DNA of 64,000 nucleotides from an uncultured Oscillospiraceae bacterium (GTDB taxonomy: Bacteria > Bacillota > Clostridia > Oscillospirales > Acutalibacteraceae), in contig UQGM01000006.1 of the NCBI GenBank assembly GCA_900540535.1, forward strand, positions 1-64,000, in the 5' to 3' direction. The position numbers were made by a program, and so were the translations under genes. Shown piece after piece: positions 1 through 8,940 of this stretch. Position 1 is the stretch's first letter; each line of letters begins with the position of its first letter. The notes under the pieces were generated by a model. The model ran no database searches and was not told where the DNA came from. It saw only the letters and a program-made list of their open reading frames with translations.

Positions 1-19
1 ATATAAGGAGGACATGAAA

Positions 20-1030
20 ATGGCTAACGACGTAAAATTTGAAGGCAAAGAAAGAAGAATGGCCAAAATCGAAAAGTGTCTTGCTGAGTATGGTCTTGGC
101 TCTCTCGAAGAGGCAAGAGACCTTTGCCTGAGCAAGGGCATCGACGTTGACGCAATTGTTAAGGGCGTTCAGCCCATCGCTTTCGAGAACGCTACTTGGG
201 CTTACACTCTCGGTGTTGCTATCGCTCTGAAAACAGGCGTTAAGAGCGCTTCCGAAGCTGCTGCTACAATCGGTAAGGGACTTCAGGCTTTCTGTGTTCC
301 CGGTTCAGTTGCAGAGCAGAGAAACGTTGGTCTCGGCCACGGCAACCTCGGCGCTATGCTTCTCGATGATAATACAAAGTGCTTCGCTTTCCTTGCAGGT
401 CACGAATCTTTCGCAGCTGCTGAAGGCGCAATCGGTATAGCACGTACAGCTAACAAAGTCCGCAAGGAGCCCCTTAGAGTTATCCTTAACGGTCTTGGTA
501 AAGACGCTGCTATGATCATTTCAAGAATCAACGGTTTCACATATGTAAAGACTGAGTACGATTTCTTCACAGGAGAGCTGAAGGTTGTTGAAGAGACAGC
601 TTACTCCGACGGAGAGCGTGCAAAGGTTAAGTGCTACGGCGCAAACGACGTTCTTGAGGGCGTTGCAATCATGAAGGCTGAGGGTGTTGATGTTTCTATC
701 ACAGGTAACTCAACTAACCCCACACGTTTCCAGCACCTTGTTGCAGGCACATATAAGAAATGGGCTATGGAAAACGGTGTTAAGTACTTCTCCGTTGCTT
801 CCGGCGGCGGCACAGGACGTACACTTCACCCCGATAACGTTGCTGCCGGTCCTGCTTCCTATGGCCTCACAGACTCAATGGGACGTATGCACGGTGACGC
901 TCAGTTTGCCGGTTCTTCATCTGTTCCCGCTCACGTTGAGATGATGGGACTTATCGGTGCCGGTAACAACCCCATGGTTGGTATGACAGTTGCTTGCGCG
1001 GTTGCAGTTTCCGAAGCTGCTAACAAATAA
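20..1030 (+). CDS. GGGtGRT-family protein
   Basis: The protein (336 residues from this start) carries the motif GGGTGRT at about residues 262-268, the signature for which the GGGtGRT family is named. Members are cytosolic proteins of Clostridia and Bacteroidetes; I know of no established biochemical function. The sequence is alanine- and glycine-rich with no signal peptide or membrane segment, and looks full length. An in-frame ATG lies at 14, but the AAGGAGG at 5-11 is only 2 bases from it and 8 bases from the ATG at 20, so 20 is preferred. A strong terminator follows at once, so the gene ends its transcript. The promoter is outside the window. Family call is firm; function unknown. Confidence 0.85.
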   Translation: MANDVKFEGKERRMAKIEKCLAEYGLGSLEEARDLCLSKGIDVDAIVKGVQPIAFENATWAYTLGVAIALKTGVKSASEAAATIGKGLQAFCVPGSVAEQRNVGLGHGNLGAMLLDDNTKCFAFLAGHESFAAAEGAIGIARTANKVRKEPLRVILNGLGKDAAMIISRINGFTYVKTEYDFFTGELKVVEETAYSDGERAKVKCYGANDVLEGVAIMKAEGVDVSITGNSTNPTRFQHLVAGTYKKWAMENGVKYFSVASGGGTGRTLHPDNVAAGPASYGLTDSMGRMHGDAQFAGSSSVPAHVEMMGLIGAGNNPMVGMTVACAVAVSEAANK

Positions 1031-1052
1031 GCAATAACTTATAAAAAATATG

Positions 1053-1084
1053 GACAGACTCTTTAAAGGGTCTGTCTTTTTTTA
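1053..1084 (+). terminator. Rho-independent terminator after the GGGtGRT gene
   Basis: Inverted repeat GACAGACTC / GGGTCTGTC (one G-T wobble) around TTTAAA, followed by a run of eight T before an AT-rich stretch. It sits 23 bases after the stop codon. Confidence 0.9.
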
Positions 1085-1118
1085 TTTTATATGTAATTCT
1101 TGCATTATATATTAAAGT

Positions 1119-1165
1119 AAAGCAAAAAGCGGGCAGATTAACTCATAAAGAAAATCCGTCCGCTT
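1119..1165 (-). terminator. Terminator of the leucine-rich-repeat gene (minus strand)
   Basis: AAGCGGGCAGATT (1127-1139) pairs with AATCCGTCCGCTT (1153-1165) with two wobbles. Read on the minus strand the second arm runs into a T-rich tail, just after the stop of the gene ending at 1182. Confidence 0.75.
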
Positions 1166-1181
1166 AGGGTTACTGTTATAT

Positions 1182-1739
1182 TCAGTTATATTCAACGGCT
1201 ATAAACTTTATGCCGTTTTCTTTTGCATATTTTTCCGCCGCTGTGTCTATGCCGCCGTAAATGGCTTTTAAATTCTCGCAATCGGTAAAGGCGTTGTTGC
1301 AGATTTTTTCAACGCTCTCCGGTATGTAAACTCTTTCAAGCTTTGGGCAGCATCTGAAAGCACCTTGAGCAATTAATCTTGTACCGTCCTTTATAAAGTA
1401 AGTTTCATTTACTGTTTCCTTAGCTTTTATCAGACAGTCATTTAAATACAAAACATTATCTTGCCAGTTTTCACTGTTTCTGTAAAAAGCCGTATCTAAA
1501 AAAGCATTTTCACCTATGAAATTAATATCTGTATACAGTTTTACTTTGTTTAAAGAACTGCACTCATAAAATGCCCATGAACCTATTTCTTTAACCTCTT
1601 CGGGAATAATTATTTCTTCTGTGTTTTTAAATCCGCAGAAAGCTCCTGATTCGATGGTGTTTACATCGGGGGAAATAAAAATAGTTTTGTTTCCTTTGTC
1701 TATGATATTATCAGCCTCTGTTTTTTCAAAAACTTTCAT
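1182..1739 (-). CDS. BspA-type leucine-rich-repeat protein
   Basis: A 185-residue protein with the LRR_5 (BspA/TpLRR) pattern: repeated units of the form 'GAFxxCxxLxxVxIPxxVxxIxxxAFxxC', seen around residues 30-55 and 125-165. In many gut Firmicutes and Bacteroidetes such repeats sit on secreted or surface proteins, but this one has no signal peptide, membrane anchor or LPXTG, so it is probably cytosolic. It begins with a good Shine-Dalgarno (GAGGAG) and ends at its own terminator. The middle repeat (residues about 80-120) is degenerate. It lies next to, and on the same strand as, the HTH protein at 1988-3418, with a 248-base gap. Function unknown; likely a protein-protein interaction scaffold (inference). 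Confidence 0.75.
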   Translation of the reverse strand: MKVFEKTEADNIIDKGNKTIFISPDVNTIESGAFCGFKNTEEIIIPEEVKEIGSWAFYECSSLNKVKLYTDINFIGENAFLDTAFYRNSENWQDNVLYLNDCLIKAKETVNETYFIKDGTRLIAQGAFRCCPKLERVYIPESVEKICNNAFTDCENLKAIYGGIDTAAEKYAKENGIKFIAVEYN

Positions 1740-1987
1740 GATGTTCTCCTCGTTAATATCCCCAACTTGTAATAATGCGTCTAAAATTTACATGATATAC
1801 ATACTTTATGTCGTAATATTGCAATAAATTGCCGCAATTGACAGGATTTTTAGCGCAAATATAAGTATATCCGCATTTTTGAAAAAAGCAATTGCTAATC
1901 ATATAATTTTTTTGTATTCAAGTCTTTAGCAGTTTAACGCAATGATTTATACTTAAGAATAGAATATAATAGATGAAGATATATATA

Positions 1988-3418
1988 TTATTTGTCACCT
2001 TTATCAGCATCATTATCGCATAAAAGTAATATGGAGCGTAAATATTCTTCGGCAACGTTTTTAAAATATATACCACGTGTAACCTGAAGGTATTCTATAA
2101 ATAATTCTATATCTTTCTTTAATCGTTTATCGTTGAGTATGATGATTCCATTGCCGCAGTATTGCTGATTTTCCGGTATATCCTGAAAAACGCAGTAAAT
2201 CTGAATATTGCTGTCGCATAATTCTAAGGAAATATTCGGAGTCTTAAAGACTTTGCTGTCTATTATAAGTAATCTGTCATCCTTAACAAAATCGATCATT
2301 AACTCCAGATACTGTTTTCTATATTTTAAAGGCAGATGCTCATTTTTTAGAAAAATAGCCGGACATTCAATTATTTTTCCTGTTTCTACAAATTCTCTCA
2401 GTCCCGCATCACTTACTACATGCCTTTGTTCGAAATTTTTTGCAAGTTGGGCGTAATGTTTTGCGCCTATTTTCTTTATGCTCTCCATACCGGGAATATC
2501 GTCCCTCATAACTTCGTCTAAAGACTCTTGGTTGATAATTGAAGCTATACAGGGATTCCTTGAAAAGCTCATCTCAATCAATTCGCCTGAAACACGGCTG
2601 CAATCATTTTTCAATTCAAACAAATCCTTTGGATAAGAAGCAAGAGGCATAGCGGTTTTAAGAAAGTTTGCGGACTCATCCTGAATACATTCAAAAATAT
2701 CATCACTCTTGATGAATATGCCTTTTTTCTTTTTCGGGTGAAACAGGATGCAGTAGGAGTCTGCAGCAAAAAAGCAGGGGAAAGGAGTGTTTTCGCAGGT
2801 TTTGTTTCCTGAAACATTATAATAAGGTGAGCACTGATATTCCACCCATTTTACTGCCTGAAAGAGATTATCTATATTTTCGCCGTCATCTCCGTCAGTT
2901 TTGAAGTTTATCATATGAATAATTTCCCAATTGCGGTTTTGGAGATAGTTATTAAAAGCTGCCTCATCTATCTCAGAAAAAGAAAAGGGATAATTTGTAT
3001 ATATTTTTCCCGGATCGGCGTTTTTAAAAATATAATCCACAGCCATTTTGATCTGTGCAGAGTAAAGGAATGTTATATTTTCAGGATCTTCAACGGTTAT
3101 GGGATTGCTTTTGTATTCTGATTGAGCAGCGTCCTCTCTTTTAGACATTTGTTTTAAAACATTTCCGATATGGATGATTCTTCTGAAAGTATCGCTTCCT
3201 ACGCTGTCTTTGTAAAAGCTTTCAATGAGCAGGGATTTCTGAGAATAGGAAAGGGGTATTGTATATATTATTTCTCTGAAATTTTCACGGGATATTGATC
3301 CGTTTCCTCTGTAAAATCGATGGAGAATACCTCTGTTTATATTAAATTCTTTAGACACATAGTTCTGACTCCATCCGGCTTCGTCAAAGCCCTTAACCAT
3401 AAGTTCATAAAACTCCAT
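1988..3418 (-). CDS. HTH-domain protein of unknown function
   Basis: A 476-residue protein with a short N-terminal helix-turn-helix-like segment (residues about 8-40, containing WSQNYVSKEFNINRGILHRFYRG), resembling the degenerate Cro/CI-type domains of some Clostridia regulators, followed by a long alpha/beta region I do not recognise. There is no membrane segment or signal peptide. The reading frame extends five codons upstream to a TTG, but the ATG at 3418 is preceded at good distance by GGGAG and is the likelier start. It is divergent from the GH20 gene, with 200 bases between them. It may be a transcriptional regulator with a large sensory or effector domain; that is inference from architecture only. 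Confidence 0.55.
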   Translation of the reverse strand: MEFYELMVKGFDEAGWSQNYVSKEFNINRGILHRFYRGNGSISRENFREIIYTIPLSYSQKSLLIESFYKDSVGSDTFRRIIHIGNVLKQMSKREDAAQSEYKSNPITVEDPENITFLYSAQIKMAVDYIFKNADPGKIYTNYPFSFSEIDEAAFNNYLQNRNWEIIHMINFKTDGDDGENIDNLFQAVKWVEYQCSPYYNVSGNKTCENTPFPCFFAADSYCILFHPKKKKGIFIKSDDIFECIQDESANFLKTAMPLASYPKDLFELKNDCSRVSGELIEMSFSRNPCIASIINQESLDEVMRDDIPGMESIKKIGAKHYAQLAKNFEQRHVVSDAGLREFVETGKIIECPAIFLKNEHLPLKYRKQYLELMIDFVKDDRLLIIDSKVFKTPNISLELCDSNIQIYCVFQDIPENQQYCGNGIIILNDKRLKKDIELFIEYLQVTRGIYFKNVAEEYLRSILLLCDNDADKGDK

Positions 3419-3559
3419 ATTTATTTCTCCCAACTGAAAGTGATTTTGACTTTAAAATAAATGTTATTAGTAAATCAGACTTATATATATTACATAGTAT
3501 ATTATAATTCAAAATGTATTGTTGTCAAATTTTTAACGTTTACTATTTTAATAGTTTTG

Positions 3560-3588
3560 TTGTCTTTAACAGTACAAAATGATATAAT
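3560..3588 (+). promoter_or_regulatory. Promoter of the GH20 gene
   Basis: TTGTCT (3560-3565), 17-base spacer, TATAAT (3583-3588). The Shine-Dalgarno GAGGTG follows 5 bases before the ATG at 3619. Confidence 0.75.
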
Positions 3589-3618
3589 TCAATCCGAAAA
3601 AAATAACGAGGTGTAAAT

Positions 3619-5187
3619 ATGATTAAACTGATACCGGCACCAAATAAAATTATATATGGTGAAGGCTTTTTTAGCGCCGAAAATCCTGTGACTGAAAATA
3701 TAGTGCCTGATTTTCTTTTAAGAGAAATGGGCGAATTTATTTCTCTTTCAAAAGAGCAGAATATTGAAAATATAATAAGTTATATCAAAGTAAAAATAGG
3801 GGATAAATTTTCTTCATTAGGAGAAGAAGGATATCGACTCAATATAAATAACGACAGTATAATTATCGAAGCATACAGTGAGCACGGATCTTTTTATGCT
3901 GTGCAAACTTTAAAGCAGATTCTTTTTCAGTGCGGAGATAAAATACCCGTTATGACACTTGAAGATACACCACGCTTTAAGTACAGAGGCTTTATGCTTG
4001 ATGTAGGCCGCTATTTCTATAAAGTGGAAGAAGTTAAAAAGTTTCTCGATCTTATGGCTCTTCATAAGCTTAATACATTTCACTTTCATCTTACAGAGGA
4101 TCAGGGCTGGAGAATAGAGATAAAAAAATATCCTCTGCTTACACAGAAGGGATCACGCCGCAGCCACACAAACTTCGGATTTATACCGAGAAGCGGATAT
4201 TATACCCAGGACGAAATAAGAGAAATAGTCTCTTATGCACATTCTAAATTCATTCGTGTAATTCCGGAGTTTGATATACCCGGACATACAGTTTCTGCAA
4301 TAGCCTGTTATCCATATCTTTCCTGCTTTGACAGAAAGCTTAAAGTTGCTACCCACTGGGGAGTAAAACATGATATTCTCTGTGCCGGAAAGGAAAGTAC
4401 ATATAAATTTGTTTTCGATGTCCTTGATGAAATAGCGGAGCTTTTCCCTGACGGAGAGATTCACTTGGGCGGCGATGAAGCATATAAAATGCGCTGGGAT
4501 ATTTGTCCGAGATGTCAGGCGGAGATAAAGAAGCAGGGACTTAAAAACTCGGAAGAACTTCAGCAGTTCTTTATGAGCAAGGTTAACGGATATTTGAAGG
4601 AAAAGGGAATCAAAACCATTATGTGGAACTGGGACGACATTGAGCCCACCAAATGGCTTGACCCGACAATAGCCTGGAATCTCTGCGGTATTTCCCCGGA
4701 AAAGCTGCCTGTTATCAAATCGGAAATGGAAGCAGGTAGGGATATGATTATCACAAGCTCTTTTCCGTATTATCTTGATTTGCCCTATGGCTGGATAAAC
4801 CTTAAGTTTGCCTATGAGTTCGATCCGATAAAGGGATTTTCAGATGAGGATATGAAACATATAAGGGGCGTTGAAGCGCCTTTATGGACGGAATATGTGC
4901 CGGATATGAGAACGGCATATTTAAAGACATTTCCACGTTTGGGAGCCATATGTGAAACCGCATGGACAGGGGCCGAAAACAAAAACTGGGAAGATTTCCT
5001 GGGAAAAATGGATTTCTATTATGATTTTCTTTCTCTTTACGGAGTTAAGGGAGCATCTCTCAAAAAGGCAATGCCCTCAAAGCTCAGAGCTGCGGCATCT
5101 TCTCTCTGGTTTAACCGCCGTCAGCTTCACTGGCAGGGACTTCACAATTTAATTGATGACGCTATTGTGAAATCCACTGCAAAATAA
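3619..5187 (+). CDS. Beta-N-acetylhexosaminidase, GH20
   Basis: A 522-residue glycoside hydrolase that releases terminal GlcNAc/GalNAc from glycans by the substrate-assisted mechanism of family GH20. The N-terminal about 100 residues resemble the GH20b domain; the catalytic barrel begins near residue 115 (RYKGFMLDVGR-like) and contains HFHLTEDQGWR and HLGGDEA, with the catalytic Asp-Glu pair at D286-E287. There is no signal peptide, so it probably acts in the cytoplasm on imported oligosaccharides. Clear promoter and Shine-Dalgarno are present. It stands alone, divergent from the HTH protein. Family and reaction are firm; natural substrate is not known. Confidence 0.92.
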   Translation: MIKLIPAPNKIIYGEGFFSAENPVTENIVPDFLLREMGEFISLSKEQNIENIISYIKVKIGDKFSSLGEEGYRLNINNDSIIIEAYSEHGSFYAVQTLKQILFQCGDKIPVMTLEDTPRFKYRGFMLDVGRYFYKVEEVKKFLDLMALHKLNTFHFHLTEDQGWRIEIKKYPLLTQKGSRRSHTNFGFIPRSGYYTQDEIREIVSYAHSKFIRVIPEFDIPGHTVSAIACYPYLSCFDRKLKVATHWGVKHDILCAGKESTYKFVFDVLDEIAELFPDGEIHLGGDEAYKMRWDICPRCQAEIKKQGLKNSEELQQFFMSKVNGYLKEKGIKTIMWNWDDIEPTKWLDPTIAWNLCGISPEKLPVIKSEMEAGRDMIITSSFPYYLDLPYGWINLKFAYEFDPIKGFSDEDMKHIRGVEAPLWTEYVPDMRTAYLKTFPRLGAICETAWTGAENKNWEDFLGKMDFYYDFLSLYGVKGASLKKAMPSKLRAAASSLWFNRRQLHWQGLHNLIDDAIVKSTAK

Positions 5188-5221
5188 TTGTAGCAGGCAC
5201 TATGTACCAAAAAAGACCCTT

Positions 5222-5490
5222 AGCAGGTTGAACCTGGCAGCAGGTTAAACCTGCACATAAGCCGCACAGCAAACTGAGTTTGCATCCAAATCACACACCG
5301 AATGACGGTAATGAACAACTATAACCGCCTGCGACGGACACGTCCGCTTTCAAGTCGCACACGGACTTACAGTAAAAAATAAACATTACTGCCTGCGTTG
5401 TTGTCTTGTGTAAACATAAAAGCAATTGAACACAAAACCGAAGAGTCACACATAACCAGTTTATCGACAGTCGCCCACGTCGGTGACCTA
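5222..5490. repeat. Array of about nine short hairpins between convergent genes
   Basis: In this 389-base gap between GH20 and pflA I see a run of small inverted repeats: CAGGTT/AACCTG (5224-5236), GCAGGTT/AACCTGC (5240-5254), GCAAACT/AGTTTGC (5269-5283), ACCG/CGGT (5297-5309), CGGAC/GTCCG (5335-5346), AAGTC/GACTT (5352-5368), CAGTAA/TTACTG (5370-5391), TTGTGT/ACACAA (5406-5435) and GTCGCC/GGTGAC (5470-5487). 'CACAC'-like linkers recur between them. No ORF or T-tract terminator accounts for them. It resembles a degenerate dispersed intergenic repeat or a structured RNA; identity unknown. Confidence 0.6.
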
Positions 5491-5526
5491 TAAATAAAAT
5501 TTCCATAATTATATTGTATCTATACA

Positions 5527-5558
5527 GAAAATAAAAAGCACCGCTTAAGCGGTGCTTT
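5527..5558 (-). terminator. Terminator of the pflBA operon
   Basis: Perfect 10-bp stem AAAGCACCGC / GCGGTGCTTT around TTAA (5535-5558), with a T-rich tail on the minus strand just after the pflA stop. Confidence 0.9.
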
Positions 5559-5576
5559 AAGGTTTTATTGTGTTTA

Positions 5577-6311
5577 TCAGTGAAGCTTAAGTCCTGCCTC
5601 AGTGAAAATTCTTCTTGCTCTTTCCACTTCTTCTGCGGCAGGAGATGCAACTCCCTTGAGAGAATAGCTGAGATTAAGCTGTTCCCATTTGAACTCTCCC
5701 ATTTTGTGGAAGGGGAGAAGCTCAACACATTCTATGCATTTGTAGTCTTTAAGAAAATCTGCAAGCTTTCTCAGTTCCGGCTCCATAAGTGTAAAGCCGG
5801 GGAGAAGCACATGACGTATCCAGACACGCTGTCCCTCATCTTCAAGGAAACGCAGTACCTTAAGGGCGTTTTCATTGCTCTGTCCGGTAATAGCTGCACA
5901 CATGGCGGCGTCTATTGCCTTTATATCGAGCATTACTACTTCCGCCTCACGCAGCGCAGTCTTTGCCTGTTCAAGAGGGAAATATCCGCAGGTGTCAAGA
6001 GCTGTTCCGAAGCCCTCTTCTTTGAGTCTGAGAATAGCTTCGGTGACAAACTCGTGCTGTAACAGAGGCTCTCCGCCGGAGAAGGTTACTCCTCCGGTGC
6101 GGATAAAGTTTCTGTACTGTTTTACGTCATTGACAAGCTCATCAACGGTCATGGTGTAGCTGTAAGAGCCGGGAAGCCAGGTGTCGGGATTATGACAGTA
6201 TCTGCATCTCAATGCGCAGCCCTGCATAAATGCAACATAGCGTATGCCCGGACCGTCAACGGTGCCGAATGTTTCTTTTGAATGAAATTTTCCTATTAGC
6301 TCTTTGCCCAT
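5577..6311 (-). CDS. pflA: Pyruvate formate-lyase activating enzyme
   Basis: A 244-residue radical SAM enzyme that installs the glycyl radical on pyruvate formate-lyase. The cluster motif CxxxCxxC is at C32, C36 and C39 (GCALRCRYCHNP), preceded by the family-typical TVDGPGIRYVAFMQGC; the SAM-binding GGE motif is in TFSGGEP. Length is normal for PflA. It lies 26 bases downstream of pflB on the same strand and shares its terminator, so the two are one operon, matching enzyme and substrate. Cytosolic and oxygen-sensitive, as expected for an anaerobe. Confidence 0.96.
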   Translation of the reverse strand: MGKELIGKFHSKETFGTVDGPGIRYVAFMQGCALRCRYCHNPDTWLPGSYSYTMTVDELVNDVKQYRNFIRTGGVTFSGGEPLLQHEFVTEAILRLKEEGFGTALDTCGYFPLEQAKTALREAEVVMLDIKAIDAAMCAAITGQSNENALKVLRFLEDEGQRVWIRHVLLPGFTLMEPELRKLADFLKDYKCIECVELLPFHKMGEFKWEQLNLSYSLKGVASPAAEEVERARRIFTEAGLKLH

Positions 6312-6337
6312 AAATAACCCTGCCTGTAAGTTGATTA

Positions 6338-8533
6338 TTAGAAGCGGGTGTGGAAAGTACGGTTGATAACGTCAAGCTGCTGCTCTCTTGTAAGTTTTAC
6401 GAAGTTTACAGCGTAGCCTGAAACTCTGACTGTAAGCTGAGGATAAAGTTCAGGATGATCCATAGCGTCAAGGAGAACCTCACGGTTGAGGACGTTAACG
6501 TTGATGTGGTGGCCTGTCTCATCGAAGTAACCGTCAAGAAGCTTTGAAAGGTTAACAATCTTCTCATCTTCAGTCTTGCCAAGTGCGCCGGGAACAATTG
6601 AGAATGTGTAGGAAATACCATCCTCAGCAGCGTCGTAGGGAAGCTTTGCAACTGACATCATGGAAGCTATGCAGCCGTTCTTATCTCTCTTGTGCATGGG
6701 GTTAGCACCGGGAGCGAAAGGCTCGCCTGCACGACGTCCGTCAGGAGTGTTACCTGTCTTCTTACCGTAAACAACGTTTGATGTGATTGTAAGAATTGAA
6801 AGAGTGGGCTTTGAATGACGGTATGTGTGGTGCTGAGCAAGTTTAGCCATAAACTTCTCAACAACTTCACATGCGATCTCGTCAACTCTGGGATCGTTGT
6901 TTCCGAATGCGGGATAGTCGCCTTCGATTTCGTAGTCAACAACAAGTCCGTCCTCGTTGCGGATGGGCTTAACCTTTGCGTACTTGATAGCTGAAAGGCT
7001 GTCAACAACAACGCTGAAACCTGCAATACCGCAAGCGGATGTTCTTACTATATCCTCGTCATGAAGAGCCATTTCGAGCTTTTCATAAGCGTATTTATCG
7101 TGCATATAGTGGATAATGTTAAGGGTGTTGATGTAGAGACCAGCAAGCCAGTCGCACATTTTGTCGTACTTTTCGTAGACTTTATCGTAATCAAGATACT
7201 CGTCTGTGATAGGCTCGAATGCGGGAGCAATCTGATCGCCGCTCTTCTCGTCCTTACCGCCGTTGATAGCGTAAAGAAGAGCCTTAGCAAGGTTTGCTCT
7301 TGCTCCGAAGAACTGCATCTGCTTACCGATTCTCATTGCGCTTACGCAGCAAGCGATACCGTAGTCATCGCCGAACTTTTCACGCATAAGGTCATCGTTC
7401 TCATACTGGATTGAAGATGTCTCGATAGAAATCTTTGAGCAGAAATTCTTGAAGCCTTCGGGAAGCTTTGAGCTCCAGAGAATTGTCATGTTGGGCTCGG
7501 GAGCAGGTCCGAGATTTACAAGAGTGTGGAGGAAACGGAAGGAGTTCTTTGTTACAAGAGGACGTCCGTCAAGACCGATACCGCCGATTGACTCTGTAAC
7601 CCATGTGGGGTCACCTGAGAAGAGCTCATCGTAAGCGGGAGTTCTGAGGAAACGAACCATACGAAGCTTCATAACGAAAGCGTCAACGATCTCCTGGATC
7701 TCACTCTCTGTGTACTTACCGCTCTTGAGGTCACGCTCTGCGTAGATGTCAAGGAATGTGGAAACACGGCCAAGGCTCATTGCTGCACCGTTCTGCTCCT
7801 TAACAGCTCCGAGGTATCCGAAGTATACCCACTGAACAGCCTCTTTGAAATCTGTTGCGGGCTTGCTGATGTCATAGCCGTACTTTTCAGCCATAACCTT
7901 AAGCTCTTCAAGAGCTCTGATCTGGTCAGAAATCTCTTCGAGAGTTCTGATTTCCTCACCGTGAAGTCTTGCACGGTTTGCAATCTCTCTCTTAGCTTCC
8001 TGCTTCTGCTCTATAAGGAAGTCAACGCCGTAAAGAGCTACACGACGGTAGTCACCGATGATTCTTCCTCTGCCGTATGCATCGGGAAGACCTGTGATGA
8101 TACCTGTGTGACGAGCTTTTTTCATCTCATCTGAATAGCAGTCAAAAACGCCGTCATTGTGAGTCTTTCTGTAACGGAAGATCTCTTCAACTTTGGGATC
8201 CATTTCACGGTTGTATGCTTTAAGTGAGGAGCGAACCATACGGATTCCGCCGAAGGGGATGATTGCTCTCTTAAGGGGAGCATCTGTCTGAAGACCTACG
8301 ATATCTTCAAGATCCTTGTCAATGTATCCGGGCTCGTGAGCGGAAATTGTTGAAATTGTATGTTCATCAATATCGAGAACTCCGCCTGCCTGTCTTTCAG
8401 CCTCCATAAGCTTCTTTACTTTATCGAAAAGCTTAAGTGTCTTTTCTGTTGCAGGAGCAAGGAAATCTCCGTCACCATAGTAAGGGGTGTAGTTTTCGAT
8501 AATAAAATCTCTTACGTTAATTTTGTTTTCCAT
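6338..8533 (-). CDS. pflB: Pyruvate formate-lyase (formate C-acetyltransferase)
   Basis: A 731-residue glycyl-radical enzyme converting pyruvate and CoA to acetyl-CoA and formate. The two active-site cysteines are adjacent at C395-C396 (IACCVSAM) and the radical glycine is G706 in RVSGYAV near the C terminus. Length fits true PFL rather than the diol or glycerol dehydratase relatives, and the CC pair together with the adjacent pflA supports that. The start follows GAAAGGAAGGG. The 5' leader is long and contains several competing inverted repeats (8557-8597 and 8644-8672). Codon use is strongly biased, as in a highly expressed gene. Confidence 0.97.
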   Translation of the reverse strand: MENKINVRDFIIENYTPYYGDGDFLAPATEKTLKLFDKVKKLMEAERQAGGVLDIDEHTISTISAHEPGYIDKDLEDIVGLQTDAPLKRAIIPFGGIRMVRSSLKAYNREMDPKVEEIFRYRKTHNDGVFDCYSDEMKKARHTGIITGLPDAYGRGRIIGDYRRVALYGVDFLIEQKQEAKREIANRARLHGEEIRTLEEISDQIRALEELKVMAEKYGYDISKPATDFKEAVQWVYFGYLGAVKEQNGAAMSLGRVSTFLDIYAERDLKSGKYTESEIQEIVDAFVMKLRMVRFLRTPAYDELFSGDPTWVTESIGGIGLDGRPLVTKNSFRFLHTLVNLGPAPEPNMTILWSSKLPEGFKNFCSKISIETSSIQYENDDLMREKFGDDYGIACCVSAMRIGKQMQFFGARANLAKALLYAINGGKDEKSGDQIAPAFEPITDEYLDYDKVYEKYDKMCDWLAGLYINTLNIIHYMHDKYAYEKLEMALHDEDIVRTSACGIAGFSVVVDSLSAIKYAKVKPIRNEDGLVVDYEIEGDYPAFGNNDPRVDEIACEVVEKFMAKLAQHHTYRHSKPTLSILTITSNVVYGKKTGNTPDGRRAGEPFAPGANPMHKRDKNGCIASMMSVAKLPYDAAEDGISYTFSIVPGALGKTEDEKIVNLSKLLDGYFDETGHHINVNVLNREVLLDAMDHPELYPQLTVRVSGYAVNFVKLTREQQLDVINRTFHTRF

Positions 8534-8556
8534 TTTTTATCCCTTCCTTTCAATTA

Positions 8557-8597
8557 ACCGCACCATAGTTTATCGGCACTGCTGTGCGGTAGACAGC
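8557..8597 (-). promoter_or_regulatory. Competing hairpins in the pflB leader
   Basis: ACCGCAC (8557-8563) pairs with GTGCGGT (8584-8590), placed directly before the pflB ribosome site. GCTGT (8581-8585) can instead pair with ACAGC (8593-8597). The two pairings share bases, so they exclude each other, which could allow leader control; no T-tract follows, so it is not a plain terminator. Confidence 0.4.
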
Positions 8598-8643
8598 ACC
8601 TTTATAAATCGCCGTAATGACGAAATTAAGTAGAGTTCGGAAC

Positions 8644-8711
8644 AGACATATATATGTGTGGTATACATGTCTTTCCATAAGTATTATAACAGTTTTTTCG
8701 ACAGTTTTAAG
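8644..8711 (-). promoter_or_regulatory. Probable pflB promoter with downstream palindrome
   Basis: On the minus strand TATAAT is at 8688-8683 with a weak TTAAAA 16 bases upstream (8710-8705). Immediately downstream, 8644-8672 is an imperfect 29-bp palindrome (AGACATATATA / TATACATGTCT, one mismatch, 7-bp centre). It lies just after the expected transcription start, where a repressor site or leader hairpin could act. Confidence 0.5.
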
Positions 8712-8873
8712 GGTAAAAAGAAAGTTTGTATCAGTGAATAAAAAAGCTATTTTGTCAACCAATTTTATAATGTTTTTTCACAAACGCCAATGTAAAATTT
8801 TGGTATACTTTAATTCTAAAATGGAATAAAACTAAAGAGATGGCAATAACTACGTTGTTTTGAATATAAATTC

Positions 8874-8902
8874 TTTACAAAAATGAATAAAAGTGTTACA
8901 AT
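8874..8902 (+). promoter_or_regulatory. Promoter of the serine hydrolase gene
   Basis: TTTACA (8874-8879), 17-base spacer, TACAAT (8897-8902), about 40 bases before the start codon. The rest of the 8534-8940 gap is AT-rich with no other clear feature. Confidence 0.65.
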
Positions 8903-8940
8903 TCACTAATAAAATGTGATTAAAAGTAAAAAAAGGAGAG

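Noticed and set aside
5222..5490. Hairpin array as a CRISPR array
   Set aside because: The repeated units differ in sequence and spacing and there are no equal-length spacers or cas genes.
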